Below the pieces are notes generated by a model. It ran no database searches. It was not told where the DNA came from and worked only from the letters and a program-made list of their open reading frames with translations. Made by a program: the position numbers and the translations under genes. Positions 10,570 to 22,786 of a DNA stretch of 64,000 nt are shown here, one piece after another; positions within the stretch are counted from its first letter, which is position 1, and each line of letters opens with the position of its first letter. Source of the stretch: Petrosia ficiformis (Eukaryota; Porifera; Demospongiae; Haplosclerida; Petrosiidae); contig OX345636.1 in the NCBI GenBank assembly GCA_947044365.1, positions 40,900,191-40,964,190 on the forward strand, in the 5' to 3' direction.

Positions 10570-12117
10570 GGAAGTTGCGTCATTCCCGGGGGCTCGGCAA
10601 CAATAGAGAAAAAGGTTAAGGACACCCTTATTAGGTTAGAAAGGAATAGTAGCCTACCCACCCCCCTAAGGAAACGCTTAACACCCCAACAATCTAAATG
10701 TCCCCAGATATATGGACTACCTAAGGTGCATAAAGCCGGTATACCTCTCAGACCGATTGTTAGTACAATTGGGTCTCCAACCTACCAGTTGGCAAAAGAG
10801 CTTTGCCGTATTTTGTCACCAATTGTAGGCAAAACCAATTCATATATCCGTAACTCGTCTCATTTTGTTGAGAGAATATCGGAGATAGAATTGCAAGAGG
10901 TGGACAGACTAGTTAGCTTTGATGTTAAAAGTCTTTTCACCATGGTGCCTATTGATGATTCCCTCAGGATCATACGTGATCGATTAGTTGTAGATGACAC
11001 TTTAGATGAGAGAACCACCTTAACAATTGATGAGATTTGTGATTTAACTAATCTCTGTCTCAGATCCACTTTCTTTAGGTTTAATGACTGTTTTTATGAG
11101 CAGAAAGATGGTACCGCCATGGGGTCTCCGTTGTCTCCAGTTGTTGCTAACATCTTTATGGGGGACTTTGAAGGAACAGCTTTAGTCACATGTGATTTAC
11201 CACCAAAACTGTGGCTAAGGTATGTCGATGATACGTTTGTGGTGTGGCAACATGGAGAAAACCACCTTGGTGAGTTCTTGGAACATCTTAATGGACTTCA
11301 CACAAGAATAGACTTCACAATGGAGGAAGAGGTAAGTGGTAAGTTACCCTTTCTAGATGTACTAGTTGAGAGGAAAGATAACAGACTCACAACTGACATC
11401 TACCGGAAACCTACAAACACCAACAGGTATCTCAACTATAGATCTAGCCATCACCCCAGAGTGAAAAGGGGGATCATCAAAACACTTAGATCTAGGGCTG
11501 AGAAGATTTGTGGAGATGATAGAATGGAGAGTGATGAGAGAAAAAAGTTAAAGAATATCTTTATGGACAATGGCTACCCAAGACAGAAAGTCCAGGCAGC
11601 ACTGAGGAAGAAGACCGGCACATGCCCCAAACAAGATCATGGGGAAAAGGGAACTAATGAAGAGATTAAGACCCTTGTGTTGCCATACACTCCGGGACTC
11701 AGTGAGAATATTGATGTAGTTTGTAAACATCTACCAGTGAAAATTGCCTTTACCAGTAAAAGCACACTTGGGAATATGTTGACACAAGTCAAAACACCGA
11801 TTCCACCCTTTGAAAAGACGGGGGTAATTTATGCCATTCATTGTGAATGTGGTGGAACTTACATAGGTGAAACCGGAAGGACTTTCAAGATCAGGATGAG
11901 TGAACACAAGAGAGCTATCAAGATCGGAGATCATAACAATGCTATATCAGTACATGTTCATTCTACAGGTCACAGTATTCTATGGGACAAGTGTGAAGTT
12001 TTAGCAGTTGAAGAAAATTGGAGAAGAAGAAAGATCAGAGAAGCTATCTTAATAAAAAGTACTTATAATAGAGTAATTTTATTGAGCCATCAATACAGAC
12101 CCTGGAGTACACATTAA
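10570..12117 (+). CDS. Penelope-like reverse transcriptase with GIY-YIG endonuclease
   Basis: The frame is open from 10570, after a TAA, to a TAA at 12115-12117. No ATG is convincing, so the true N-terminus is probably lost to 5' truncation; family members carry a longer region before YGLPKVHK. Visible RT motifs are IYGLPKVHKAGIPLRPIVS, FDVKSLFTMVP, AMGSPLSPVVANIFM and the catalytic RYVDDTFVVW, followed by KLPFLDVLVER and YRKPTNTNRYL. The C-terminal endonuclease reads GVIYAIHCECGGTYIGETGR (GIY and YIG halves) with RMSEHKRAI after it. In Penelope-like elements, RT copies RNA at the nick made by the GIY-YIG domain. No internal stop or frameshift seen in the part that remains. Confidence 0.9.
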   Translation, partial: GSCVIPGGSATIEKKVKDTLIRLERNSSLPTPLRKRLTPQQSKCPQIYGLPKVHKAGIPLRPIVSTIGSPTYQLAKELCRILSPIVGKTNSYIRNSSHFVERISEIELQEVDRLVSFDVKSLFTMVPIDDSLRIIRDRLVVDDTLDERTTLTIDEICDLTNLCLRSTFFRFNDCFYEQKDGTAMGSPLSPVVANIFMGDFEGTALVTCDLPPKLWLRYVDDTFVVWQHGENHLGEFLEHLNGLHTRIDFTMEEEVSGKLPFLDVLVERKDNRLTTDIYRKPTNTNRYLNYRSSHHPRVKRGIIKTLRSRAEKICGDDRMESDERKKLKNIFMDNGYPRQKVQAALRKKTGTCPKQDHGEKGTNEEIKTLVLPYTPGLSENIDVVCKHLPVKIAFTSKSTLGNMLTQVKTPIPPFEKTGVIYAIHCECGGTYIGETGRTFKIRMSEHKRAIKIGDHNNAISVHVHSTGHSILWDKCEVLAVEENWRRRKIREAILIKSTYNRVILLSHQYRPWSTH

Positions 12118-12335
12118 TCCGTCTTGGGACTCTATTCTACCATCACAGACTTAATCTAAACCTTCATGTCATAGTTTACTTTTCTTGTACCATCATTGTC
12201 AAACCTTGTTATTTTCTGTACTACCCTTTGTATTCCTGTACCATCATTGTTCTCACTCTTTGTACTGTCATGATGTCATCACTTGTTATCTGTCCGTATA
12301 TAAATAGGCTATTTGGTTTTGTTTTTTGTATACTG

Positions 12336-12360
12336 CTGAAGAAGACCTTCGGGTCGAAAC
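12336..12360 (+). ncRNA. hammerhead-ribozyme-like core of the Penelope-like element
   Basis: CTGAAGA (CUGANGA box) is followed by the stem-loop GACC-TTCG-GGTC and then GAAAC, the conserved order of a hammerhead core. Penelope-like elements are known to carry minimal hammerheads in their terminal regions. One unpaired A (12343) lies between the box and stem II, and I cannot pair helices I and III with confidence. Self-cleavage is therefore not claimed. Confidence 0.45.
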
Positions 12361-12716
12361 GTTCAGTTTTTATTAATAATAATTTTATTATTGTTATTGA
12401 TAATTAAAAAAACTCTACCGTGTTATTAAGGCTCAATAAAATTACTCTATTATATATTACAACATGGTAATGAATATCTATAACATTAAGTATAATAAGT
12501 TGTTAAGTTTGGAAGTCATCATTTAGAACCTTGTAGGAGTACTTCAGTCAGTTCATCAAAGATCTGTGTACTTAGACTGCAGTCAGGCTTACACTTACTT
12601 CTTCAGGCCCCAGCTTTGGAGTACACAGAAAGGTAGAGACACTAGTGCCATCAGCAATGCTTGATACATAGTCATCACAAAGCAAATATAGGGATGTTTT
12701 TTTTCTCTATATACAC

Positions 12717-13790
12717 TTGTTTCACCATAAAATAAAATAATTAAAAAAATTAAGAATCTTTAGTAGTTAGTTTAAGTAACGAAGATAAGGATCTTTGATC
12801 ATTTCTATATTCCAATCATGCATAACTTCATTAGCTTTTCAGTGTGCATTATACAGAATAGTCACATTTAATTTTTGTTGTTCACATGTATATATAATAG
12901 ACTGGTGACAGTATTTAATAGTGAAAGAAAGTAAGGATCTTTGGTATTGAAGCTAAGGATATTTGATACTTTTTACATATTCCAATCAACCATGACTTCA
13001 TTAGCCTTGTTGGTAACATGTATAATGGAGTGGTGCCAGTGTTTAATAATGACAGACAAGTAAGGATATTTGGTAGTTTAAGTAATGAAGCTAAGGATCC
13101 TTACTAATTTCTATGATCCAATGATCCCTAACTTGCTAGTTTTTATGTTCTAATCATCCCTAATTAGATTTCATTTTATACTGAATAACTTTATTTCATT
13201 TTATGTGTCTCCAACCCCTATTGTTCACTGCATCTTTGACTGGTGACAGTATGTAATAGTGACGGAAGATAAGGATCGTCGGTAATGAAGCTAAGGATCT
13301 TTCCTAGTTTCTATGTTTTCATCATCCCTAATTATATTTCATTTTAATGGTGAATTATACTAAATAATTACAACTTATATGTGTCTCTCCGAGCCCAACA
13401 GTTCACTGTATAATAAACTGGTAATAGTATTTAATAGTGATGGAAGATAAGTATCTTTAGTAATGAAGCTAAGGATCTTTGCTAGTTTCTATGTTTTAAT
13501 CATCCCTAATGGGATTTCATTTTAAAGGTGCATTATACTGAATAACTCCATTTATTGTGTGTCTCTCTTAGCCCAATTGTTCACTGTATAATAGACTGGC
13601 AATAGCATTTAATAGTGATGGAAAATAAAGATCATTGGTAATGAATCTAAGGATATTTGCTAGTTTCTATGTTCAAATCATGCAGAATTTGATTTCTGTT
13701 TAAAGGTGCATTGTACTGAATATTTGTGTGTCTCTCCAAGCCCTGTTGTTCACATATATAATAGACTGGTAACAGTATTGAATAACAACA
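12717..13790. repeat. ~170-bp tandem repeat array, outer left arm
   Basis: At least six degenerate units. GACTGGT-type marks occur near 12900, 13031, 13241, 13423, 13594 and 13764, giving spacings of roughly 130-210 bp. Each unit carries AAGCTAAGGATCTTTG, TAGTTTCTATGTT and TGTGTCTCTCCAAGCCC. An inverted copy occupies about 19290-20150. Confidence 0.75.
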
Positions 13791-14632
13791 CATTAAACGT
13801 AGCTACAATAATTACATGTCTTCATAGTATCATACAGTGTGACATAATTTCATTTAAGGATCTTTGACATTTCCTTAAGTATTGATTTATGCTAATTTGA
13901 TGCTCTTGTCAACTCATTTGATTGTGTATGTCTTCAACCCCTGTTGTTCACTGTATCGAATATGGAAGGTATTTCTAAATCACAGCTAAATGTCTTTGCC
14001 AGCTCTTATGTTGCATTCATCCCGTGTTTTATATGTTCTCTGTTAGTTTTTCTCTTGCAAATGTTTATCTAGTATCAGTTTAAAATGTTGTTTTAAATTA
14101 AATTTTCTAGCTTCTATCTGGAATCATCTGTTAATTAGAGGTTCTAAAATCAGCTGCTCTTTTATTGAAGTAATGGTTACTTTGATGGATTGTTATGCCA
14201 TGTTGTGATGGAGTATTAAAAGCAAACAAGCTTTTGCTATCATGAAATGGTATGATAGCCCAACAAATAACTAAAAATATTCAGAATTACAACACTTCAG
14301 AACATTCTTTGTGGTACAGAAATGCATTTATTAATTACGTATGTGAAGTCATGCATTAGTTAAATACCATTTTTAAATTAAAGTATCTATCCATTGTATG
14401 TGTGTGAGCACTATTGAATCATTTGTGTTTATCTTTCTCTCCATCTGATATTTCTTCAAGCCTTCCATAATTATATTTTGATCTCTTCATCACATGTCAC
14501 TCATAGTTTTCTACTTTAACATACACTGCAAAACAGACATTCATATACAGACCGATATTTTCATCGATACGCGTCTGTAAATCATTATTATCCCATTAGT
14601 ATGCAGCATCGACTATGTTTAGTATACAGAGC
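13791..14632. repeat. inner part of outer-left foldback, pairs with 18540-19290
   Basis: For example, ATCTCTTCATCACATGTCAC near 14482 pairs with the inverted segment near 18557, and GATAGCCCAACAAATAACTA near 14254 pairs near 18795. No coding potential is visible. Confidence 0.75.
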
Positions 14633-15775
14633 AACAGTCCTTTTGGATATATGAATTGCATTACTACTGTTTGAAATCTCTTCTTGCCCTCTTCAGGACG
14701 GACGAAACTAGCTCTGCAATATTATTATATTTATCAGAATATAGGGAAAAACTAGAACCCAATTAAGTAGTTTATTCCTTTGTGATGAGTGTTTATATGA
14801 TGTGATGAGGATAAACAAAGACTCAATAGAGTCCATCCTTGACATGTTGTATATACTTACTCAACACCTCATAAAATTATATATAAATGGGATGAAAATG
14901 CCATGTGTGTTCAACAGCTACACTTTGAAAGTAGTACAAAGCATATTTGAAATTGTCTTAAATAAAATACTGAAATAGTGTTGTTCTGAGTTCAAACCTT
15001 TCAGCCATTTTCTAGTTACAGTCATTTGTCTTTGTTTTTGTCCTATTGACCTTTAGGGGCCTAATGGTTATACGGTAGATATCATAACTTAAAAATGGTC
15101 AAAACATGTACACATACACTCAATAAACATGTCTACATAGAATATTTAGTGTATCGCTATTGTCAGATTTTCCAATTGTCATTTAATCATTACAGTGTGT
15201 ATAATGGAGTTTAACATGAATAAATTAAAAACCACAAATCACATGAATGTGTTATATGGTGCATTTGTGTACTTTTAGGTACTGAGCTCATATTTTTTGG
15301 AATTTTTCGATTACGAGTAGCCATTTTGTTGTTATACTCAATTTGCTTTGTTTTGGCCCAATTGACCTTTAGGGCCCTAATGGTTATTTGATAGATATGA
15401 TAACTTAAAAATGGTCAAAATATGTACACATACACTCAATAAACATGTCTACACAGGTTATTTAGTGTATCGCTACATTTTCATTTGACAATGGTGAATT
15501 AACTATGAGATGGGTGAAAACACTTACTGTGAAAGTTCATTTTTTCTCTTCGAATTTAAATTGCTGAAAATGAAAACCACAAATGATATGAATGTGTTAA
15601 TGAGTGCATTTGTGTACTTTTAGGTGCTGAGTTCATATTTTTGGGAAATTTTTCATTTATATATAATTTTATGAGGTGCTGAGTAAGTATATACAACATG
15701 TCAAGGATGGACTCTATTGAGTCTTTGTTTATCCTCACCACATCACATACACACTCATCACATAACAATAAAGTA
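14633..15775. repeat. nested small foldback enclosing a 2x ~313-bp direct duplication
   Basis: About 14770-14885 is inverted at about 15655-15775 (GAGTCCATCCTTGACATGTT and its complement). Between them, two direct copies about 313 bp apart share CCTAATGGTTAT, CACATACACTCAATAAACAT and GTGCATTTGTGTACTTTTAG. The same structure appears inverted at 61287-62322 in the right arm. No gene seen. Confidence 0.7.
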
Positions 15776-17104
15776 CTTAGGTTTTAGTTTTTCACGAGGA
15801 TACAGTGATTACATTGTTACTGCCTATATTAATTCAGAACAGGACATTCTCAATCTGAAAGCAATTATTCTCAAAGTTAAATGGTTCAAAAATTGCTATA
15901 GAAACCAGGAAAACCACATACAGCTCAATGATAGCATACACCTTTTAAACTACACTATAATAATGGCTATCTTGCCTGCATCCATTTCGGTGATGGATCA
16001 GCTGGCCAGGAATAAACAAGTGCCATAACTACATCCCATTTGATGATGGGTCAACTGATGAGATGTAAAAGGATCATGCTGAAAGAATAACTCCTTCATA
16101 ATATAATATAGAGATATAATCATGGTTTGACATAGTATCAGGTTCAAAGAAGGTTACTATTCATCATAATTATCAAGTTATCCGGGTTGATGAGTTGATA
16201 AGGTTAATGGTTTATAACCAGTGGGTATAATACTGTAATATACATGAAGTATACATACATTTGTATATACTAACCAAATTTACAGATTAGCATCCGTATG
16301 CCTATCATTGTGTAGTAAAATTCACTTGCTGTTCTTGCTTGAAGCAGTGTTGGGCGTGGTCAAAGGTGAGGCCACGCCTGAGAGGCTGAGCCCGACTAAG
16401 CGTTATGTCATGATATCTGTACTGTTATAAAGATTACTGTGCCTTTACAGCGGAACCTGTTTGATTGGAATACGTTTGGTGGGTTTCCAAGTAAGTGTAT
16501 TCTTCCATCACGTGAGTCCATCGGGCTTGTACCATTCAACAAATGCTGCCCGAAGAGGATTGGCCCCTCAGTATACATACTAGTGACATATTGAGTATGC
16601 CATCTGTCCACTGAAGAGACATTAGCACATTGTGTTTATGTTTAACTGACTGTAACAGATAGCTTGACAAAATAATTTTCTTTTTTTCTGCAGACTAAGG
16701 AAATTCAACAAGAATGAAGTCAGAGCTATTAACTAATTAACATACAATAGAGTTATTATAATACTGTGAGGTATATTGTATATTCACTCAGTGCCGTCAG
16801 AACCCTACTGGCTGGTAACCAGCGAGTTGACCGGAAAGATTGAAAGTATCCTTTCAAACCCTGAATAAATATCCAATATATTCCAGACTTTACCCAGTCT
16901 GTAAAGTTAAGGGAATATATGATATATATTGAGTATATCTCTTAAGTTTCTTAAACTTTATTTAAGAACCAAGCCTCATATCTTTCAAACAGTATACTCA
17001 GCATACCATTGATATCATAATATTAATTGGATTTTCTCTGCATATCAATGATATACATATATCTGCATAACTCTGTATATGCAATGCCGATTTGCAGTGA
17101 TAAT
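15776..17104. repeat. arm sequence paired with 56450-57790; no gene
   Basis: Matches the right arm in reverse complement almost base for base. It contains a short strong hairpin, GGCGTGGTCAAAGGTGAGGC followed by CACGCC, near 16350. Short frames of 67-103 codons here are conserved between arms only because the DNA is, and show no domain. An additional weaker inverted match links about 15800-16300 with 62510-63200. Confidence 0.6.
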
Positions 17105-18530
17105 TATTTTCTAAAATCAACATCCATAAGTCTACACCGGGATACCCTTTTTCTAGACTTGCAATGGCAATAATTATTCTAGCTAGTTTGTGAAATAATG
17201 TATATATATTGCAGTCAAAGTAGGTAAAAAAAATAGCAAACGGAGTAGACTGAACTCAATAATTACATTTAATTGTAATGCATTTTCAACTCTTCTTGTT
17301 TGCTGAATATTAATCATAGTCTGGTGAAGAACGACTGGACTTTGAGACACACACACAATTACTGAATGTAAATATTGAGTATAAAGTTTCACATTTACAA
17401 AATAATCAAGTTTGGAATGATGAGAATATAGAAACCAGTAATGATCGCAAGCTTCAGTTCAGAAACTACCAAACATCCTAAAATTCAGTCACTATTACTA
17501 CTGCACTTTATCACAATCAGATTAAGTTACATAATATTAGGATTTTTGGTATTTTCTGAAATTAAAGGATCTAATGTGTCTTGAATGGTTTCTATATAGG
17601 GTTTCTCGTGACATTAGAACCAACCTAATATATGCCAATTGCTTCAGTAGATACGATTTCATGGATCGTGATGGTCTCAAATATGTAGTTTATGTACAAA
17701 GCCTATTATAATCCAAAACTGAAGCTGAATCCTGGAGCAGAATGATTAAAAGTGGGTGTAACTTGAAAATGATACATCAAAATATGAACTCAATGCACAA
17801 TACAATACCATATCAGTAAGTGGAGTGACAGTCAGGGGTTTACTTTCTGATTTCATGATTTTGAGTAACATTCAGAAGCAACCCTTTTCAATCATATATA
17901 ACTTCAGCTCCGGCGAAAGTAGGAAATTAGAAAGTAAATGGCTGACAGTAGTTACAACTTCTGACATGGATACATGGATATAGTGCATATTTTGACATTT
18001 TATGTATTGTTTTCAAGTTACACCCACTTTTAATCGTTCTACTTCAGGATTCGGCTTCAATTTAGATCCTTTAATTTCAGAAAATACCAAAGATCCTAAT
18101 ATTATGTCACTTAATCTGATTGTGATAAAGTGCAGTAGTAATAGTGACTGAATTTTAGGATGTTTGGTAGTTTCTAAACTGAAGCTAGCGATCATTACTG
18201 GTTTCTATATTCTCATCATTCCAAACTTGATTATTTTGTAAATGTGAAACTTTATACTCAATATTTACATTCAGTAATTGTGTGTGTGTCTCAAAGTCCA
18301 GTCGTTCTTCACCAGACTATGATTAATATTCAGCAAACAAGAAGAGTTGAAAATGCATACAATTAAATGTAATTATTGAGTTCAGTCTACTCCGTTTGCT
18401 ATTTTTTTTACCTACTTTGACTGCAATATATATACATTATTTCACAAACTAGCTAGAATAATTATTGCCATTGCAAGTCTAGAAAAAGGGTATCCCGGTG
18501 TAGACCTATGGATGTTGATTTTAGAAAATA
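17105..18530. repeat. small palindrome inside the outer left arm
   Basis: 17105-17585 is the inverted counterpart of about 18020-18525: CATCCATAAGTCTACACCGG versus CCGGTGTAGACCTATGGATG, and CACACACAATTACTGAATGT versus its complement. Both are present again, inverted, at about 55020-56450. No gene. Confidence 0.7.
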
Positions 18531-18539
18531 ATTATGTTA

Positions 18540-20442
18540 AAGTAGAAAACTATGAGTGACATGTGATGAAGAGATCAAAATATAATTATGGAAGGCTTGA
18601 AGAAATATCAGATGGAGAGAAAGATAAACACAAATGATTCAATGGTGCTCACACACATACAATGGATAGATACTTTAATTTAAAAATGGTATTTAACTAA
18701 TGCATGACTTCACATACGTAATTAATAAATGCATTTCTGTACCACAAAGAATGTTCTGAAGTGTTGTAATTCTGAATATTTTTAGTTATTTGTTGGGCTA
18801 TCATACCATTTCATGATAGAAAAAGCTTGTTTGCTTTTAATACTCCATCACAACATGGCATAACAATCCATCAAAGTAACCATTACTTCAATAAAAGAGC
18901 AGCTGATTTTAGAACCTCTAATTAACAGATGATTCCAGATAGAAGCTAGAAAATTTAATTTAAAACAACATTTTAAACTGATACTAGATAAATATTTGCA
19001 AGAGAAAAACTAACAGAGAACATATAAAACACGGGATGAATGCAACATAAGAACTGGCAAAGACATTTAGCTGTGATTTAGAAACTATGAAATGCCTTCC
19101 ATATTTGATACAGAGAACAACAGGGATTAAAGACATACACAATCAAGTGAGCAACAAATTAGGATATATCGATATAATAGTTAAGGAAATGTCAAAGATC
19201 CTTAAATGAAATTATGTCACACTGTATGATACTATGAAGACATGCAATTATTGTAGCTAAGTTTATGTGTTGTTATTCAATACTGTTACCAGTCTATTAT
19301 ATATGCTTGGAGAGACACACAATTATTCAGTAAAATGCACCTTTAAACTGAAATCCAATTCTGCATGATTTGAACATAGAAACTAGCAAATATCCTTAGA
19401 TTCATTACAAATGATCTTTATTTTCCGTCACTATTAAATGATATTGCCAGTCTATTATACAGTGAACAATTGGGCTTAGAGAGACACACAATTAAATGGA
19501 GTTATTCAGTATAATGCACCGAAATCCCATTAGGGATGATTAAAACAAAGAAACTAGCAAAGATACTTAGCTTCATTACTAAAGATACTTATCTTCTGTT
19601 TAAATACTGTGATCAGTGAGGTAAGTGAACAATTGGGCTTGGAGAGAACCACAATTAAATGGAGTTATTCAGTATAATAATGAAATCCAATTAGGGATGA
19701 TTAAAACCTAAAAACTAGGAAAGATCCTTAGCTTCATTACCAACGTTCCTTATTTTCCATCACTATTAAATACTATTACCAGTCTATTATACAGTGAACA
19801 ATTGGGCTTGGAGAGACACACAATTAAATGGAGTTATTTACCATTAAAATGAATCCAATTAGGGATGATGAAAACATAGAAACTAGCAAAGATCCTTAGT
19901 TTCATTACCAAAATCCTTATCTTCCATCAATATTAAATACTATTACCAGTCTATTATACAGTGAACAATTGGACTTGGAGAGACACATAAATAAATGGAG
20001 TTATTCAGTATAATGCACATTTAAAAGGAAATCCGGTTAGGGATTAATGGACATAGAAACTAGCAAAAATCTGTTTATACGTTTAGTTTACAAATTAAAA
20101 GATCTTTAGATCTGATCACTATATGATGATAACTACATTAAATATTGAGTATAATGTACCTTAAATCAGGGTAGAATCGTGTATAACAAAGCTGCAAATT
20201 AAAGTTTCTCAACTTAGAAACTACCATTATTCTTTCATTGTTAATATTCCATGCAACTATTCTGCAACACAGTGAAGAACAAGAGATCAGTGAAGAGAAA
20301 TACGAGTAACACAACCATTGAGGTACATCTGCTGCTTAGCTCAACAATTAAACTAGTGGGTGTGGCTGGGACGAGCTATCCACGTCCCGATGATTGATCC
20401 TTAAGTCGGATCCGAATTTGATCACCTTAATACCTCCTGTGG
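18540..20442. repeat. inverted half of outer-left foldback, ending in an inner TIR copy
   Basis: Reverse-complement version of 9595-14520 with fewer tandem units. It ends at about 20345-20430 with ACTAGTGGGTGTGGCTGGGA and ATTGATCCTTAAGTCGGATC. It is the immediate upstream flank of the left KDZ gene and may supply its promoter. Confidence 0.75.
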
Positions 20443-20549
20443 GGCGTGGTAGTATGGGGACGAGACACCTCACCCGGTCCGGAAACATTCCGTAGCTATT
20501 AAAATTGAAAACGTTTTATAGCACATGTGCTATTGAAATTGGAAACAAG

Positions 20550-22573
20550 ATGGGGAAGAGGATAGTGCTGCCTTCTGTGAAAGTTCGTCAACGTTCAACT
20601 GCAGGAAAGTCTACGTTTAAAAGAATACCAAGAGGGAGTTTAAATCTCAAACAAGAGCTGCCAATTTCTCATGATGATACTAGAAGTAAAGTACCTAAAA
20701 TACATGTTGATAGTGGTTTGGAGATGTGATACTAAAAGGTAAGTAATAATCTGTTGCTTGGATAAAGATGGTAATAATGAATAAGTGAACTACAAAATAT
20801 AATAATGGCTGGTTTATTTTTCAGGATTAGAGCATATAATGGTGTTTGCTACTTGTGCTGTGAACCCATAGCTGTAACATTGGTGAGAGTACGTCTGTGG
20901 CCTGCTACACCTCAAAATCCAAGATATGCATTCTGTTTTGACCTTTTGGATTGGTGTGAAGCATTACTTTTAGAGTGTCAGTATCCTTGAAAGACCTTTG
21001 TGAGGCTCTATACTTCAAATGTCCATATATTTAGTAGTCAAGGTATGTGAAATGATCCCTTTTTACAAAACTGAATTACAATTTTCATGGTCAGCGGCGA
21101 AATGTTTATGACTCTCTCATTGATTCCTTTGAGGAATACCGGTATATGATGTTTGATTTATTTTGTTACAAGTATATTATTGATTCTATTTGCAGGTTTA
21201 TGAAAAGCCAGCTACGCCATCTTAGTTTCCTTTGCCATGAATTGGATAGTGGGAATATGTCCAGCCTGTCCAAAGGTGCTTCAGTCAGTACTGTAGTCAT
21301 TATATACATTGTATATTATGTATTTAGTAAAATGGTAGTATGGTTATTTCAATGGATGCCCTATTTGGTCTACCTAGAAAGAAAAGTGCTGATATTAGCT
21401 ATTCTGAACCTTTAAATGAAAATCTCTACTTCTTGTTTCAAGTGGAAGTTAATAAGTTTGTAAATCAGCAAACGTGTAGATCACAATAATGTTTGAAAAG
21501 TTTATCAAGGCTTCTTTTAATTATATATTCATATTATAGGAGTGCAACTCTTTTCTAGCTGGAAACCCACTAAGATCCTCTACTAGATTCCATGCATCAG
21601 ATGAGACTGCAGTATTTGGCTGTGCTTGTCGGCATGAAATGCCTTTGATGTTCATAAGTCTGAAACATGGCGAAAGGTATTTTTAAAACTATCATTTTGC
21701 TTAATCCACTTATAAAATTTTCCTTTCATTAACTATAGAATAGCATATGCAGTATATATTCTGCAGAAAGTGCTATCATATTCTGAAAATTTTGATGTTA
21801 TAACGATGTATGATATTGCTTGCACATTAGAACGTCATTTAAAGGTTAGATACAAGGAGGTACTATAGCTATTATGCTACTAAAATGGACATTTTTAGGC
21901 TCATGATGAGGTTATACATTGCAGATCACGTCCCAATCGTTACGTCTTGCCATTCCAGTGTTTCATGCATATGGTCAGAGAGCAGAATGTCAGGTATGTA
22001 TTATGTATATCATGGCTTATACATGCAGTAAGTTAACACTGGTTTAATTTCTGTTCCTTCTTTCTTTAGTTGACTTTGGCCCCACTGAGATGCAGTGGTA
22101 TAGGACTTTCTGATGGAAAAGTAATGGAGAGAATGTGGTCATTTCTCTGTAGGTTTTCAAGGATGACAAAAGAAATGCGGCCATCTCATCACCTTGATAT
22201 TCTTAGTTCAGCATTGAATTATTACGAATACAAAAAGAAGCAGAAGGTATGTATGTCAGTATAGGCATGCATGCCCATTCAAAAATGTATATTGTATTAA
22301 ATGATTTAAACTGTTGTGTTAGATCTGAATTTGACTGAACGATTAGAGAAAGCACAAAGTTTTAAAGCTGTTGCAGAAGAAAATTTAAAAGATCTTGCTT
22401 CACAATGTTAGTTTAATGGGTGTTTGTCACTGTGATTTACTCATAATCTCACAGATAAGTTAGATGACAGTGATGTTTTGCAGCTGGTTGATGAATCAAG
22501 GAATTCACTTTCAACTTCATTATCTACTGAACAGAGTAAATGCACAAGTAACAATGCAGACAATTTAAATTTA
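20550..22573 (+). pseudogene. KDZ-superfamily (Kyakuja-Dileera-Zisupton) transposase, left-arm copy
   Basis: Split coding blocks with GT/AG-like borders read, in order: a basic N-terminus (MGKRIVLPSVKVRQRST), YNGVCYLCC (Cys cluster), VRLWPATPQNPRYAFCFDLL, SMDALFGLPRKKSADISYSE, FHASDETAVFGCACRHE (first catalytic Asp region), TMYDIACTLERHL (second Asp), IPVFHAYGQRAECQ, and DGKVMERMWSFLCRF (Glu region). This order matches KDZ transposases. Lesions: a TGA right after DSGLEM (20728) ahead of a strong GTAAGT donor, and a frameshift near 20975 between LLECQ and VSLKDL. The last codons are lost because an LTR element inserted at the 3' end. The transposase would cut the KDZ element's ends, but this copy is probably inactive. 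The right-arm twin carries the same lesions. Confidence 0.8.
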
Positions 22574-22766
22574 ATTTCCTGTAAACCTTACAAGTGTTAT
22601 GTTATATATAGTTCAGTCATTTTTAATTATAGTTAGTTGTATGGTCAGTTTCTCTGTTCTGTAATTCACTTTTACTGTTGATCAATAATAGTTCTGAGAT
22701 TGTGTGATACTGTTCGGGTTGCTGTTCAGTTGTTGTTTACAGTGCAACGCGTGTTCGGTCACAACA
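22572..22766 (+). repeat. 5' LTR, truncated at its 5' end
   Basis: Begins at TAATTTCCTGTAAACC and ends GGTCACAACA. Compared with the 3' LTR it lacks the first ~35 bp and an internal ~18-bp stretch (CAGTTAAGTTCTGTT region); otherwise it is nearly identical, implying a fairly recent insertion. Confidence 0.85.
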
Positions 22767-22784
22767 TTGGCGACGAGGATAAAG
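22767..22784 (+). promoter_or_regulatory. primer binding site region
   Basis: TTGGCGACGAGGATAAAG directly follows the CA end of the 5' LTR, where reverse transcription is primed. I do not assign the tRNA. Confidence 0.6.
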
Positions 22785-22786
22785 TC

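Larger units (their letters stand above)
10447..12716 (+). mobile_element. Penelope-like retroelement (5'-truncated)
   Basis: This block interrupts the tandem-repeat arm. The paralogous stretch at about 33845-33875 runs straight from TGTGTTTTCA to TTTCACCATAAAATAAA without it. It holds a Penelope-type reverse transcriptase fused to a GIY-YIG endonuclease and a 3' region with a hammerhead-ribozyme-like core. Exact ends are uncertain because poly-T runs lie at both junctions; about 12440-12716 is unassigned sequence that may belong to the element's terminal repeat. Confidence 0.8.

Noticed and set aside
15717..16028. 103-codon plus frame, conserved at 57537-57848
   Set aside because: No domain, no splice context, lies in paired arm DNA; the conservation is explained by the palindrome.
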